Assembly: GCF_029478665.1 (NCBI RefSeq)
Contig: NZ_JARPQB010000056.1
Location: forward strand, 1-33,428
Direction: 5' to 3'
Source: Pseudomonas entomophila
Lineage (GTDB): Bacteria; Pseudomonadota; Gammaproteobacteria; Pseudomonadales; Pseudomonadaceae
Length of the DNA: 33,428 nucleotides
Shown here: one piece after another, positions 1 through 8,170 of the stretch
How positions within the stretch are numbered: the stretch's first letter is position 1
Layout: each line of letters starts with the position of its first letter
Notes under the pieces: generated by a model
What the model was told of the DNA's origin: nothing
Seen by the model: the letters and a program-made list of their open reading frames with translations, nothing else
The model's database searches: none
Translations under genes and position numbers: made by a program

Positions 1-30
1 GCACGCCGGCCTTGAGACTGGCGTTGGGGC

Positions 31-60
31 TGTTCGCCAGCAAAGCTGGCTCCTACAGGG
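31..60. repeat. REP element (single)
   Basis: A short palindrome of the type GTTCGCCAGC-aaa-GCTGGCTCC followed by TACAGG. The same motif recurs about ten times in the window, always between genes or at gene ends, as expected of pseudomonad REP sequences. It sits just downstream of the FAD oxidoreductase gene and may act as a transcript-end hairpin. Confidence 0.8.
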
Positions 61-72
61 TTCGTGCATGCT

Positions 73-1359
73 TCAGCCTAACGCCTCGCGCAGCCGATAC
101 CACAGCATCCCCAGCGCCAGCAGCGGCGAGCGCAGTGCCTTGCCGCCGGGGAAGGTCAGGTGTGGCACGGCGCTGAATACATCGAAACCCTGGCTGTGCT
201 CGGTGGCGATGACTTCGGCCAGCAACTTCGCAGTCCAGTGGGTGACGTTCAGGCCATGCCCGGAGTAGCCCTGGGCATAGTAGACGTTGGGGTGCTGGCC
301 CAGGCGGCCCACCTGGGGGAAGCGGTTGGCGGTGATGCCGATCATGCCGCCCCACTGGTAGTCCAGGCGCACGTCGGCCAGTTGCGGGAACACCTTGAGC
401 ACCTTGGGCCGCATGTAGGCGCCGATGTCCTTCGGGTCGCGCCCGGAGTAGTGGCAGGCGCCACCGAACAGCAGGCGGTTGTCGGCGGTCAGGCGGTAAT
501 AGTCCAGGCCGACCTTCTGGTCGCACAGCGCCATGTTCTGTGGGATCAGGCTGCGGGCGAGCGGCTCTGGCAACCGCTCGGTGGCCACCACGTAGCTGCC
601 CGCGGGCAGCACCTTGCCGTTCAGGCGCGGTTCCAGCTCGTCCAGATGGGCGTTGCAACCCAGCACCAGGCTGCGGGCGCGGACCTTGCCCCGTGCGGTG
701 TGCAGGGTCACGGTGCTGCCGTGCTCGATGCGCAGCACCGGGCTTTGCTCGAAGATCCGCACGCCCAGGCCATGGGCCGCACGGGCTTCACCCTGGACCA
801 GGTCGAGCGGGTGCAAGTGCCCGGAACCCATGTCCACCAGGCCGCCGGCGTACAGGTCACTGGCGACGATCTCATGCATCCGCCCGGGTTCGACCAGGCG
901 TGTCTGATGGCGGTAGCCCAGTTCCGCCAGGTCGCGCTGTTCCTCTTCGAAGGCGGCGAACTGCGCCGGGGTATTGGCCAGTTCGCAGAAGCCCCAGCGC
1001 AGGTCGCACGCGATGCCGTACTGCTCGATGCGCCGGGCCACCAGCGCCACCGAGTCGATACCCGCCTGCTTCAGGTAGCGCACGCCATCCTGGCCGACAT
1101 GCCGGGCAAAACCCGACACGTCGTGGCCGATCCCGCGAATCAGCTGGCCGCCGTTTCGCCCGCTGGCGCCCCAACCGATGCGCCGGGCTTCCAGCAATAT
1201 CACCGACAGGCCGCGCTCGGCCAGCTCCAGGGCGGCGTTGACGCCGGTCAGGCCGCCGCCGATCACGCAGACATCAGCTTGCAGGTCCTGGTCGAGCACC
1301 GGGTAGGGCGCACCCTGGCGTGCGCTGGCGGCGTAGTAGGAAGCGGTGTGTTCAGTCAT
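73..1359 (-). CDS. puuB: PuuB-type FAD-dependent amine oxidoreductase
   Basis: A cytoplasmic DAO-family flavoenzyme that most likely oxidises a gamma-glutamylated amine (gamma-glutamylputrescine in the best-known pathway) to the aldehyde, releasing H2O2 and ammonia. The FAD-binding signature VIGGGLTG is at about residues 32-39, followed by the acidic end of the Rossmann fold (LLEARRIGWGASGRNGGQL). C-terminal motifs LDYYRLTADNRLLFGG and YYAQGYSGHG are typical of PuuB. The start is the second ATG (1359), because the resulting MTEHTASYYAAS matches the E. coli PuuB N-terminus as I remember it; an ATG three codons upstream (1368) is possible and neither has a good ribosome site. It is last in a minus-strand operon, 13-22 nt after the potF stop. 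Pseudomonads carry several paralogues (PauB1-B4), so the exact amine is uncertain. Confidence 0.88.
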   Translation of the reverse strand: MTEHTASYYAASARQGAPYPVLDQDLQADVCVIGGGLTGVNAALELAERGLSVILLEARRIGWGASGRNGGQLIRGIGHDVSGFARHVGQDGVRYLKQAGIDSVALVARRIEQYGIACDLRWGFCELANTPAQFAAFEEEQRDLAELGYRHQTRLVEPGRMHEIVASDLYAGGLVDMGSGHLHPLDLVQGEARAAHGLGVRIFEQSPVLRIEHGSTVTLHTARGKVRARSLVLGCNAHLDELEPRLNGKVLPAGSYVVATERLPEPLARSLIPQNMALCDQKVGLDYYRLTADNRLLFGGACHYSGRDPKDIGAYMRPKVLKVFPQLADVRLDYQWGGMIGITANRFPQVGRLGQHPNVYYAQGYSGHGLNVTHWTAKLLAEVIATEHSQGFDVFSAVPHLTFPGGKALRSPLLALGMLWYRLREALG

Positions 1360-1381
1360 GTGTGGCATGGGTGTGCTCGGC

Positions 1382-2470
1382 TCAGCGGTTGGACTTGATC
1401 TTGCTCCAGGAGCGGGTCATCTGCCGCAGGATCCCGGGGCTTTGCATGGTCGAGACGTACAGCTTGTCCAGCACCTCCTGGGGCGGGTAGATCTCGGGGT
1501 TGTTCACCAGTGCCGGGTCCATGTCGGCCTGGGCATCCGGGTTGGCGTTGGCATAGCCGACGGCCTTGCTGACCTTGGCGATCACCTTGGGGTCGAGCAG
1601 GTAGTTGATGAAGGCCAGGGCTTCTTCAGGGTTCTTGGCGTCCTTGGGGATGGCCAGCAGGTCGAACCACAGGTTGCTGCCTTCCTTGGGGATGCTGTAG
1701 GCAACCTTGACGCCATTGCCGGCCTCTTCGGCGCGGTGCGCGGCCTGCAGCACGTCGCCGGAGTAGCCGAAGGCGATGCAGACGTCGCCATTGGCCAGGT
1801 CGGAGACGTACTTGGAGGAGTGGAAGTAGGTGATGTAGGGGCGCAGTTCGAGGAAGCGGGCCTCGGCTTTCCTGTAGTCGTCGGCCTTTTCGCTGCGCGG
1901 GTTCATGCCCAGGTAGTTGAGCATGGCCGGGTACAGTTCGTCGGGCGAGTCCATGAACGCCACGCCGCATTGCTTGAGCTTCTTGAGGTTCTCGGGCTCG
2001 AACAGCACGGCCCAGGAGTCGATCTTGTCGATGCCCAGCACCGCCTTGACCTTGTCGACGTTGTAACCGATGCCATTGGTGCCCCACAGGTACGGCACGG
2101 CGTACTGGTTGCCCGGGTCGTTCTGCTCCAGCTGCTTGAGCAGTTTCGGGTCCAGGTGCTGCCAGTTCGGCAGCTTGCCGCGGTCCAGCGCCAGGAACGC
2201 GCCGGCCTGGGCCTGGCGGGCGAGGAAGTGGTTCGAAGGCACCACCACGTCGTAGCCGGTGCGCCCGGCCAGCAGCTTGCCTTCGAGGGTCTCGTTGGAG
2301 TCGAACACGTCATAGACCACCTTGATCCCGCTGCTGGCCTGGAAGTCGGCCAGGGTGGTGTCACCGATGTAGTCGGTCCAGTTGTACACGCTCACCGTCG
2401 GCTGGGCGTGCGCGGCGGCACCGAACAGCAGGGCGAAGGTTGCGGGGATCAGGGCTTGCGGATGACGCAT
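1382..2470 (-). CDS. potF: PotF-type periplasmic polyamine-binding protein
   Basis: Extracellular solute-binding protein of a polyamine ABC importer, 362 aa, the usual length of PotF/SpuD. A Sec signal peptide covers about residues 1-22 (hydrophobic core ALIPATFALLFGAA, cleavage after AHA). The mature start VSVYNWTDYIGDTT has the YNW-DYI ligand-pocket motif, followed by GIKVVYDVFDSNE and later ANGDVCIAFGYSGDV and IYPP near the end, all typical of PotF. The ATG is preceded by GAGGTG at good spacing. No ATPase or permease gene lies nearby, so it must use a transporter encoded elsewhere or act as a sensor. It lies between the GS-like gene and puuB in the same orientation, which points to amine uptake for that pathway. 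Substrate range is inferred from family only. Confidence 0.9.
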   Translation of the reverse strand: MRHPQALIPATFALLFGAAAHAQPTVSVYNWTDYIGDTTLADFQASSGIKVVYDVFDSNETLEGKLLAGRTGYDVVVPSNHFLARQAQAGAFLALDRGKLPNWQHLDPKLLKQLEQNDPGNQYAVPYLWGTNGIGYNVDKVKAVLGIDKIDSWAVLFEPENLKKLKQCGVAFMDSPDELYPAMLNYLGMNPRSEKADDYRKAEARFLELRPYITYFHSSKYVSDLANGDVCIAFGYSGDVLQAAHRAEEAGNGVKVAYSIPKEGSNLWFDLLAIPKDAKNPEEALAFINYLLDPKVIAKVSKAVGYANANPDAQADMDPALVNNPEIYPPQEVLDKLYVSTMQSPGILRQMTRSWSKIKSNR

Positions 2471-2537
2471 GTCGACACCTCGTTGGTCTTGTTCTTGGTC
2501 GTGGTATTAACGATGGAGCGGTGTTGCGGCGTTCGTT

Positions 2538-2603
2538 GTAGGCTTCAGCCGCGGTGCCGGGCACCCGCTTCGCGGGTGATCGCGGCTGAAGCCGCTCCTA
2601 CAG
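2538..2603. repeat. REP pair (REPIN) between the GS-like gene and potF
   Basis: Two inverted REP copies: TGTAGG-CTTCAGCCGCG at the left and CGCGGCTGAAGCCGCTCCTACA at the right, around an inner hairpin GGCACCCG-cttcg-CGGGTG. The left arm lacks five bases relative to the consensus. In RNA this makes a long stem inside the operon and could set different levels of the two genes. Confidence 0.8.
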
Positions 2604-2616
2604 GGGGCGTTGCAAA

Positions 2617-3975
2617 TCACACGCTCAGCAACAGGAACTCCCGTTCCCAGGAGCTGATCACCCGCTTGAAGTTCTCGTGCTCGGCGCGCTTGACCGCGAC
2701 GTAACCCTGGACGAACTGCTGCCCCAGGTATTCGCGCACCACCTCGCAATCCTCCATGTGCTGCAGCGCGTCCTCGATGGTGATCGGCAGGCGCAGGTTG
2801 CGCCGTTCATAGGCACGGCCCTGCACCGGCGCGCTCGGCTCGATCTTCTCGACCATGCCGATGTAGCCGCACAGCAGGCTTGCGGCGATCGCCAGGTACG
2901 GGTTGGCGTCGGCGCCCGGCAGGCGGTTCTCCACGCGCATCGCCTCGGGGCTGGAGGTCGGCACGCGCAGGCCGGCGGTGCGGTTTTCCTCACCCCACTC
3001 GACATTCACCGGCGCCGAGGTGTCGGGCAGGAAGCGGCGGAACGAGTTGACGTTGGGCGCGAACATCGGCAGCAGCTTGGGGATGAACTTCTGCAGGCCG
3101 CCGATGTGATGCAGGAACAGCTCGCTCATGCTGCCGTCGTCGTTGGCGAAGATCGGCTTGCCGGTGGCGATGTCGACCACGCTCTGGTGCAGGTGCATGG
3201 CGCTGCCGGGCTCGTCGGTGATCGGCTTGGCCATGAAGGTGGCGGTGACGTTGTGCTTGAGCGCCGCCTCGCGCAGGGTGCGCTTGAACACGGTGATCTG
3301 GTCGGCCAGGTCGAGGGCGTCGCCGTGGCGGAAGTTGATCTCCATCTGCGCCGGGCCGTCCTCGTGGATCAGCGTGTCCAGGTCCAGGCCCTGGATCTCG
3401 CACCAGTCGTAGACGTCCTCGAACAGCGGGTCGAATTCGTTGGCGGCGTCGATCGAGAAAGACTGGCGGCCACTCTCCGCACGGCCGGAACGGCCCAGCG
3501 GCACCTGAAGCGGCAGGTCCGGGTCTTCGCAGCGCTGGGTGAGGTAGAACTCCATCTCCGGCGCGACGATCGGCTGCCAGCCCTTGTCGGCATACAGCTT
3601 GAGCACCTTCTTCAACACGTTGCGCGGCGACAGCTCGATGGGGTTGCCCTGCTTGTCGAAGGTGTCGTGGATGACGATCGCGGTCGGTTCGATGGCCCAG
3701 GGGATCTGGTACACCGCCGTGGGGTCGGGGCGGCAGACCATGTCGATGTCGGCGGCATCCAGCAGGCTGTAGTAGATGTCGTCATCGACGTAGTCGCCGG
3801 TGACGGTCTGCAGCAGCACGCTCTCGGGCAGGCGCATGCCGCGCTCGTGGAGGAATTTGGCGGTCGGGGCGATCTTGCCGCGGGCGATGCCGGTCAGGTC
3901 GCTGATCACGCATTCGACTTCGGTGATCCGGTGTTCTTTCAGCCAGGTGGACAGCTGATCGAAGGGGGCGTTCAT
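2617..3975 (-). CDS. Glutamine-synthetase-like gamma-glutamylpolyamine synthetase
   Basis: A 452-aa GS-family ligase that most likely couples glutamate to putrescine or another amine with ATP (PuuA/SpuB/PauA type), the first step of gamma-glutamylated amine breakdown. GS motifs are in order: MEFYL near residue 139, AQMEINFRHG near 211, SAMHLHQS near 256 and an arginine-rich substrate segment ENRTAGLRVP near 327. It lacks the adenylylation loop region typical of GlnA. The start at 3975 is set by AGAGGT seven bases upstream; the open frame continues far upstream only because of high GC. It is first in the operon with potF and puuB and divergent from an AraC-type gene. P. aeruginosa has seven PauA paralogues with different amines, so the substrate here cannot be fixed. 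Confidence 0.9.
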   Translation of the reverse strand: MNAPFDQLSTWLKEHRITEVECVISDLTGIARGKIAPTAKFLHERGMRLPESVLLQTVTGDYVDDDIYYSLLDAADIDMVCRPDPTAVYQIPWAIEPTAIVIHDTFDKQGNPIELSPRNVLKKVLKLYADKGWQPIVAPEMEFYLTQRCEDPDLPLQVPLGRSGRAESGRQSFSIDAANEFDPLFEDVYDWCEIQGLDLDTLIHEDGPAQMEINFRHGDALDLADQITVFKRTLREAALKHNVTATFMAKPITDEPGSAMHLHQSVVDIATGKPIFANDDGSMSELFLHHIGGLQKFIPKLLPMFAPNVNSFRRFLPDTSAPVNVEWGEENRTAGLRVPTSSPEAMRVENRLPGADANPYLAIAASLLCGYIGMVEKIEPSAPVQGRAYERRNLRLPITIEDALQHMEDCEVVREYLGQQFVQGYVAVKRAEHENFKRVISSWEREFLLLSV

Positions 3976-4125
3976 ACAGACCTCTTGGTTGGGTTGTTGT
4001 GCGTCGTTCGCCAGTGGGCACTTCCCACGAGTGACGCTGGGGACTATCTTGGGCGCAGCCCGCGAGGGCGATCTATCCACTTTCTTCGCCGTTGAATGCA
4101 CCAAAAGAGTGCAATAGGACAGTGC
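3976..4125. promoter_or_regulatory. Divergent promoter region with two inverted repeats
   Basis: The 150-bp gap between the GS-like operon and the AraC-type gene must carry both promoters. Two short perfect inverted repeats are visible: GTGGG-N5-CCCAC at 4014-4028 and TGCAC-N7-GTGCA at 4097-4113, the second ending just before the ribosome site of the regulator. They are candidates for the regulator's own binding site; no clear -35/-10 pair can be assigned by eye. Confidence 0.4.
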
Positions 4126-5025
4126 GTGACAGCGCCAAACGCCTTGCAAGTCCAGGACTTCCGTACCACCGATGTGACCGAGCAGACCCGCGCCACCCCC
4201 GGTTGGCAGCAGCAGTACCGGCAGATGTCCCCGGGGCATTTCAATGGCCAGCTGCGCTGGTTGGGGCTCGAGGGCGTGGAGGTGTACGAGGAACGCCTCA
4301 ACACGCGGGTCGAACAGTTCTTCCGCGCCCCCAGCGGCGCGCTGGCGTTCTGTTTCGACCGCAGCGAAAACAGCCTCTACCTGCTCAATGAAGACAGCCG
4401 CAACATCTGGATCACCCCCGAGAACTACCAGGAGGTGGCGGTGGTGTTCGAGCAGCCGTTCCTGGCCAGCCATGGCCTGGATGTGGCGCGCCTGCGTGGG
4501 TTGTTCATGGTGCCGCTGACTTGCCAGCAGAACGCCCTGTTCGGCAATTGGCTGAGCACCACGCTCACCCGCCTTGGCCAGGCTGATTGCCCGCTGGAGG
4601 GCAGGGCGCTGGCCGAGCAGCTGCTGGAGGACTGCCTGTTCATCCTCGACAACGCCGGCCAGCATCTGCAGCGTGATGCGCTGGGGCGGCGCGACGAAGC
4701 GCGGGCGATCATGCGCCGGGTCAGTGAATGGGCTGCCGATTGTCCCGACGAAACCCTCAACCTGGTGGCGTTGGCCAAGGTCGCCAATGTGTCGGTGCGC
4801 CAGTTGCAGCAAGCGTTCAAGCGCTTTACCGACATGCCGCCGGCGCTGTGGTTGCGGCTGCGCCGGCTCAATGGCGCCCGGCGCGACCTGCTGTCAGGCG
4901 ATGCGACCGTGGCCGAGGTGGCCATGCGCTGGTCGTTCTGGCACCTGGGGCGGTTCTCCGACAGTTACCGCCAGTTGTTCAGGGAACTGCCGAGTGAAAC
5001 CCTCAGGCGAGGGCGCGGGCAGTAG
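4126..5025 (+). CDS. AraC/XylS-family regulator (FeaR-like)
   Basis: A 299-aa regulator with an N-terminal AraC-binding-like cupin region (about 1-170) and a C-terminal two-helix-turn-helix DNA-binding domain (about 205-295: LVALAKVANVSVRQLQQAFK, then ATVAEVAMRWSFWHLGRFSD). The layout matches FeaR-type activators of amine breakdown. I chose GTG 4126 because AGGA lies six bases upstream; an in-frame ATG at 4096 has no ribosome site. It diverges from the GS-like/potF/puuB operon and most likely activates it in the presence of the amine or its aldehyde product. It converges with sad across a REP element. Confidence 0.85.
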   Translation: MTAPNALQVQDFRTTDVTEQTRATPGWQQQYRQMSPGHFNGQLRWLGLEGVEVYEERLNTRVEQFFRAPSGALAFCFDRSENSLYLLNEDSRNIWITPENYQEVAVVFEQPFLASHGLDVARLRGLFMVPLTCQQNALFGNWLSTTLTRLGQADCPLEGRALAEQLLEDCLFILDNAGQHLQRDALGRRDEARAIMRRVSEWAADCPDETLNLVALAKVANVSVRQLQQAFKRFTDMPPALWLRLRRLNGARRDLLSGDATVAEVAMRWSFWHLGRFSDSYRQLFRELPSETLRRGRGQ

Positions 5026-5093
5026 CCACGGCAGATCACGACGCAATTGCAGCCCGGATGGTTGAGCCCTACAGGCAGCGGGCGCACCGCACA

Positions 5094-5140
5094 CCTGTAG
5101 GAGCCAGCCTTGCTGGCGAACACCGGCAAGGCCGGTGCCA
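5094..5140. repeat. REP element between convergent genes
   Basis: CTGTAGGAGCCAGCCTTGC-TGGCGA followed by a second hairpin CACCGGC-aa-GGCCGGTG. It fills the gap between the stops of the AraC-type gene and sad, and could terminate both transcripts. Confidence 0.75.
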
Positions 5141-5158
5141 ACCGCCGCGGCAGCGCGA

Positions 5159-6544
5159 TCAGTTACGATCCAGCCACACGGTCTGGGCATTGGTGAACTC
5201 ACGCACGCCAAAGTGCGACAGCTCACGCCCGAACCCGCTCTTCTTCACGCCACCGAACGCCACGCGGGGATCGGAGGCGCAATAGCCGTTGATGAACACG
5301 CCACCGGTGTCCAGCGCCTCGGTCATGCGCTCGGCCAGGGCGTAGTCGGCGGTGTAGATCGTCGCGGCCAGGCCGAACTCGCTGTCGTTGGCCAGCTCCA
5401 CGGCATGCTCGGCGTCACGGGCGCTGATGATCGCCGCCACCGGGCCGAACAGCTCCTGCTTGAACGCCGTCATCTCAGGGGTGACGTTGGCGAACACGGT
5501 CGGAGCGTAGAAGTTGCCCACGCCTTCGAGCTTGTGCCCGCCCAGTAGCAAGGTGGCGCCTTCGGCCAGGGTGGCCTGGACCTGGCCGTCGAGCTCGTCA
5601 CGCAGGTCATAGCGGGCCATCGGCCCGATGTAGGTGGCGTCCTCCAGCGGGTTGCCGACGGTCAGCGCACGGGTGGCTGCGACGAACTTCTCGGTGAAGG
5701 CTTCGACGATGCTTTCCTCGACGATCAGGCGCTTGGCGGCGGCGCAGACTTGGCCAGTATTCTGGTAGCGGCCGATCACCGCCGCTCTCACGGCGGCATC
5801 CAGGTCGGCATCGGCCAGCACGATGAACGGGTCGGAGCCGCCCAGCTCCAACACGCATTTCTTCAACGCGGCACCCGCCTGGGCGCCGATGGCCATGCCG
5901 GCGCGCACGCTGCCGGTCAGGGTGATGGCGGCGATGCGCGGGTCGTTGATGGCGCGGGTGACGCCTTCGGGGGTGACGTTGAGCACCTCGAACACGCCCT
6001 CAGGCAGGCCGGCACGCTTGAACAGGTCGGCCAGCAGGTAGGCGCTGCCCATCACGTTGGGGGCATGCTTGAGCACATAAGTGTTGCCGGCCAGCAGGGC
6101 CGGGACGGCGCCACGCAGCACCTGCCAGATCGGGAAGTTCCATGGCATCACGGCGAGGATCGGGCCGAGCGGGCGGTACTCGATGCGGGCTTTCTCGATC
6201 TGGGTCGGCTCGGGGGCGAGCATCGCCGGGCCGTGTTCGGCGTACCACTGGCACAGGCCGACGCACTTGCTGACCTCACCACGGGCCTGGGTGATCGGCT
6301 TGCCGATCTCGCGGGCGATCATCTGGGCGAAGGCTTCGGCATTGGCCTGCAGGGCCTGAGCCAGGGCGAGCAGGTATTCGCTGCGCTGACCCAGCGACAC
6401 CTTGCGCCACTGGCCGTAGCCCACCTTGGCGCGTTGCAGCGCCGCTTCCAGTGCGGCGTCGGTGTCGAAGGTGTAATGGCCGATCTGTTCGCCGCTGAAG
6501 GGGTCGACGGAGATGGCGTGGGTCAGGCTGCTGATCTCGCTCAT
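5159..6544 (-). CDS. sad: NAD(P)+-dependent succinate semialdehyde dehydrogenase (Sad/YneI type)
   Basis: A 461-aa cytoplasmic aldehyde dehydrogenase that oxidises succinate semialdehyde (and probably aminobutyraldehyde-like products) to the acid, the last step of putrescine/GABA breakdown. The catalytic glutamate is in CVLELGGSDPF (about residue 231) and the nucleophilic cysteine in NTGQVCAAAKR (about 265). ILAVMPWNFPIWQVLRGAVP and RVAFGGVKKSGFGRELSHFG match the Sad subgroup closely. Length equals E. coli Sad (462). ATG 6544 gives the expected N-terminus; the ribosome site is weak. It diverges from ptrR with a 105-bp gap, as yneI and yneJ do in E. coli, and PtrR is the likely regulator. Confidence 0.93.
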   Translation of the reverse strand: MSEISSLTHAISVDPFSGEQIGHYTFDTDAALEAALQRAKVGYGQWRKVSLGQRSEYLLALAQALQANAEAFAQMIAREIGKPITQARGEVSKCVGLCQWYAEHGPAMLAPEPTQIEKARIEYRPLGPILAVMPWNFPIWQVLRGAVPALLAGNTYVLKHAPNVMGSAYLLADLFKRAGLPEGVFEVLNVTPEGVTRAINDPRIAAITLTGSVRAGMAIGAQAGAALKKCVLELGGSDPFIVLADADLDAAVRAAVIGRYQNTGQVCAAAKRLIVEESIVEAFTEKFVAATRALTVGNPLEDATYIGPMARYDLRDELDGQVQATLAEGATLLLGGHKLEGVGNFYAPTVFANVTPEMTAFKQELFGPVAAIISARDAEHAVELANDSEFGLAATIYTADYALAERMTEALDTGGVFINGYCASDPRVAFGGVKKSGFGRELSHFGVREFTNAQTVWLDRN

Positions 6545-6649
6545 GGCAGGACGCTCATTGTTTTGATGGGGTGAGCCCAGACTAGGGGTGGCGCGCTTTA
6601 ATGAAAACTGAATAATACTGAGCGAAACATTCACGTTTGGAGAATGACT
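6545..6649. promoter_or_regulatory. sad-ptrR divergent control region
   Basis: An AT-richer stretch holds the interrupted inverted repeat TGAAT-N15-ATTCA (6609-6633), a spacing like that of LysR-type sites, and a near-direct repeat AACTGAATAATACTGA. By family precedent the LysR protein binds here to control sad and itself. The assignment is inference. Confidence 0.4.
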
Positions 6650-7522
6650 GTGGACCTGGTGCAACTCGAGATGTTCAAGGCCGTGGCCGAGCACGGCAGC
6701 ATCAGCGCTGCCGCGCAGCACATCCACCGGGTGCCGTCGAACCTGACCACCCGCATCAAGCAGTTGGAAGAGGACCTGGGTGTCGAGCTGTTCATCCGCG
6801 AGAAGAGCCGGCTGCGCCTGTCGCCGGCCGGGTGGAACTTCCTGGAATACACCCGGCGCATCCTCGACCTGGTGCACGAGGCGCGGCTGACGGTGGCCGG
6901 CGAGGATCCGCAGGGCACCTTCGCCCTGGGTTCGCTGGAAAGCACGGCGGCGGTGCGCATTCCGGCGCTGCTGGCGGCCTACAACCAGCGCTACCCCAAG
7001 GTCGACCTGGATCTGTCCACCGGGCCCTCGGGCACCATGCTCGAAGGGGTGCTGTCCGGGCGGCTGGTCGCAGCTTTTGTCGATGGCCCGGTGTTGCACC
7101 CGACCCTTGAGGGCATGCCGGTGTTCGAGGAGGAGATGATGGTCATCGCGCCGCTCAACCACGCCCCGGTGACCCGCGCCCGCGACGTCAACGGCGCGAG
7201 CATCTATGCCTTCCGTGCCAACTGCTCGTACCGCCATCATTTCGAAAGCTGGTTCGTCCATGACCAGGCCGTGCCGGGCAAGATCCACGAGATGGAGTCC
7301 TACCACGGCATGCTCGCCTGCGTCAGTGCCGGCGCGGGGCTTGCCATGCTGCCGCGCAGCATGCTCGACAACATGCCGGGTTGCAGCACGGTGAACGCCT
7401 GGCCGATGGCGGAGGACTTTCGCTACCTCAAGACCTGGCTGGTGTGGCGACGGGGGACCGTGTCGCGAAGCCTGAGCATGTTCATCAAACTGCTCGAGGA
7501 ACGCCGCGACGCCCCCCTGTAG
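6650..7522 (+). CDS. ptrR: LysR-family regulator PtrR
   Basis: A 290-aa LysR-type regulator: winged helix at about residues 1-60 (QLEMFKAVAEHGSISAAAQ, then RVPSNLTTRIKQLEEDLGV) and an effector domain to the end. ALGSLESTAAVRIPALLAAY, STGPSGTMLEGVL and YAFRANCSYRHHFESWF match E. coli PtrR/YneJ, the putrescine-responsive regulator of sad. I chose GTG 6650, seven bases after GGAG, because it gives MDLVQLEMF as in E. coli; the ATG at 6644 lies too close to that site. The stop codon lies inside a REP element: the last codon plus stop is CTG-TAG, part of the REP head CTGTAGGAGC. Confidence 0.92.
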   Translation: MDLVQLEMFKAVAEHGSISAAAQHIHRVPSNLTTRIKQLEEDLGVELFIREKSRLRLSPAGWNFLEYTRRILDLVHEARLTVAGEDPQGTFALGSLESTAAVRIPALLAAYNQRYPKVDLDLSTGPSGTMLEGVLSGRLVAAFVDGPVLHPTLEGMPVFEEEMMVIAPLNHAPVTRARDVNGASIYAFRANCSYRHHFESWFVHDQAVPGKIHEMESYHGMLACVSAGAGLAMLPRSMLDNMPGCSTVNAWPMAEDFRYLKTWLVWRRGTVSRSLSMFIKLLEERRDAPL

Positions 7523-7541
7523 GAGCGGCTTCAGCCGCGAT
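7517..7541. repeat. REP element overlapping the ptrR stop codon
   Basis: CTGTAGGAGCGGCTTCAGCC followed by GCGA. The TAG stop of ptrR is provided by the REP itself. Confidence 0.85.
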
Positions 7542-7635
7542 GGTGCACAGACTAACGGCGCGTCGATTTGCGAACGACGACGCCTGGAAATCATCCAAAT
7601 TGTGTAGACCATCCCCCCAGAGGGAGGAATGCACC

Positions 7636-8079
7636 ATGCGTACCCATCACTACGGCCTGTGCGCGGCACTGATGCTGGCCCTGGCCATGCCCTGGACCCT
7701 GGCGGCGGCCGCCGACCTCAATGCCCCGATCGACCCACAGGGCGTGCAGCTGCAACCCCAGCAACAGAACGGCATCCGCTACCTGCAGGGCGGCATCGGC
7801 CAGGATGAAGCCAACGCCCTGCGTCGTACTCAAGGCTACGATTTGCACATCACCCTTTCCATCGGCCGCGATGGCCAGTTCCAGAGCGGCGCGGCGGTGG
7901 ATATCCAGTCGGCACAGGGGCAACCGGTACTGGCGTTGCAGGATGTCGGCCCGTTGATCTTCGTGCAATTGCCACCGGGGCACTACCGGGTGACGGGCAC
8001 GGCTGACGGCCAGACCTTGCAGCAACTGGTGGCGGTGGATGGCAAGACGCCTGCCAGGGTGGACCTGAACTGGCATTGA
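7636..8079 (+). CDS. Small exported protein, carboxypeptidase-regulatory-like beta sandwich (unknown role)
   Basis: A 147-aa protein with a clear Sec signal peptide (LCAALMLALAMPWTLAAAA, cleaved near residue 25) and a mature part rich in beta-strand (YDLHITLSIGRDGQFQSGAA, then LIFVQLPPGHYRVTGTADGQ). PPGHYRVTGTADG is the kind of turn seen in carboxypeptidase-regulatory-like / Ig-like domains. The start is set by GGGAGGA ahead of ATG 7636. It is probably periplasmic. I do not recognise a specific function; such proteins are common in pseudomonads as conserved hypotheticals. It is followed at 16 nt by a mini-ORF and then the dioxygenase gene in the same direction. Confidence 0.75.
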   Translation: MRTHHYGLCAALMLALAMPWTLAAAADLNAPIDPQGVQLQPQQQNGIRYLQGGIGQDEANALRRTQGYDLHITLSIGRDGQFQSGAAVDIQSAQGQPVLALQDVGPLIFVQLPPGHYRVTGTADGQTLQQLVAVDGKTPARVDLNWH

Positions 8080-8095
8080 ATAGACAGGAGTACAA

Positions 8096-8170
8096 ATGTT
8101 CTCTTCGGGGTCGGCTTGGGATTGGTTCGCCGGCAAGCCGGCTCCTACAGGGGGGTGGCATGAGTACTGA
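8096..8170 (+). CDS. 24-codon mini-ORF translated through a REP, overlapping the next start
   Basis: ATG 8096 has an excellent ribosome site (CAGGAG, five bases upstream) and opens a 24-codon frame. It runs through the REP at 8125-8152 and stops with TGA at 8168-8170, overlapping the dioxygenase ATG (8160) in another frame. It may be a leader peptide giving translational coupling, or a relic of the original dioxygenase start displaced by REP insertion. No homology is claimed. Confidence 0.3.
   Translation: MFSSGSAWDWFAGKPAPTGGWHEY
8125..8152. repeat. REP element supplying the ribosome site of the dioxygenase
   Basis: GGTTCGCCGGC-aa-GCCGGCTCC then TACAGG. The purine run ACAGGGGGGTGG at its end is the only Shine-Dalgarno-like sequence ahead of ATG 8160. 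Confidence 0.75.

Noticed and set aside
160..1398. Long plus-strand frame opposite the FAD oxidoreductase gene
   Set aside because: Antisense to a clear PuuB-type gene; composition is that of a high-GC shadow frame (Gln/Val/His-rich, no domain).
3976..4812. Upstream extension of the GS-like reading frame
   Set aside because: The frame is open only because of high GC and runs antisense through the AraC-type gene; the family N-terminus and a ribosome site are at 3975.
6545..7669. Upstream extension of the sad frame
   Set aside because: It is antisense to ptrR, and the Sad N-terminus starts at 6544.
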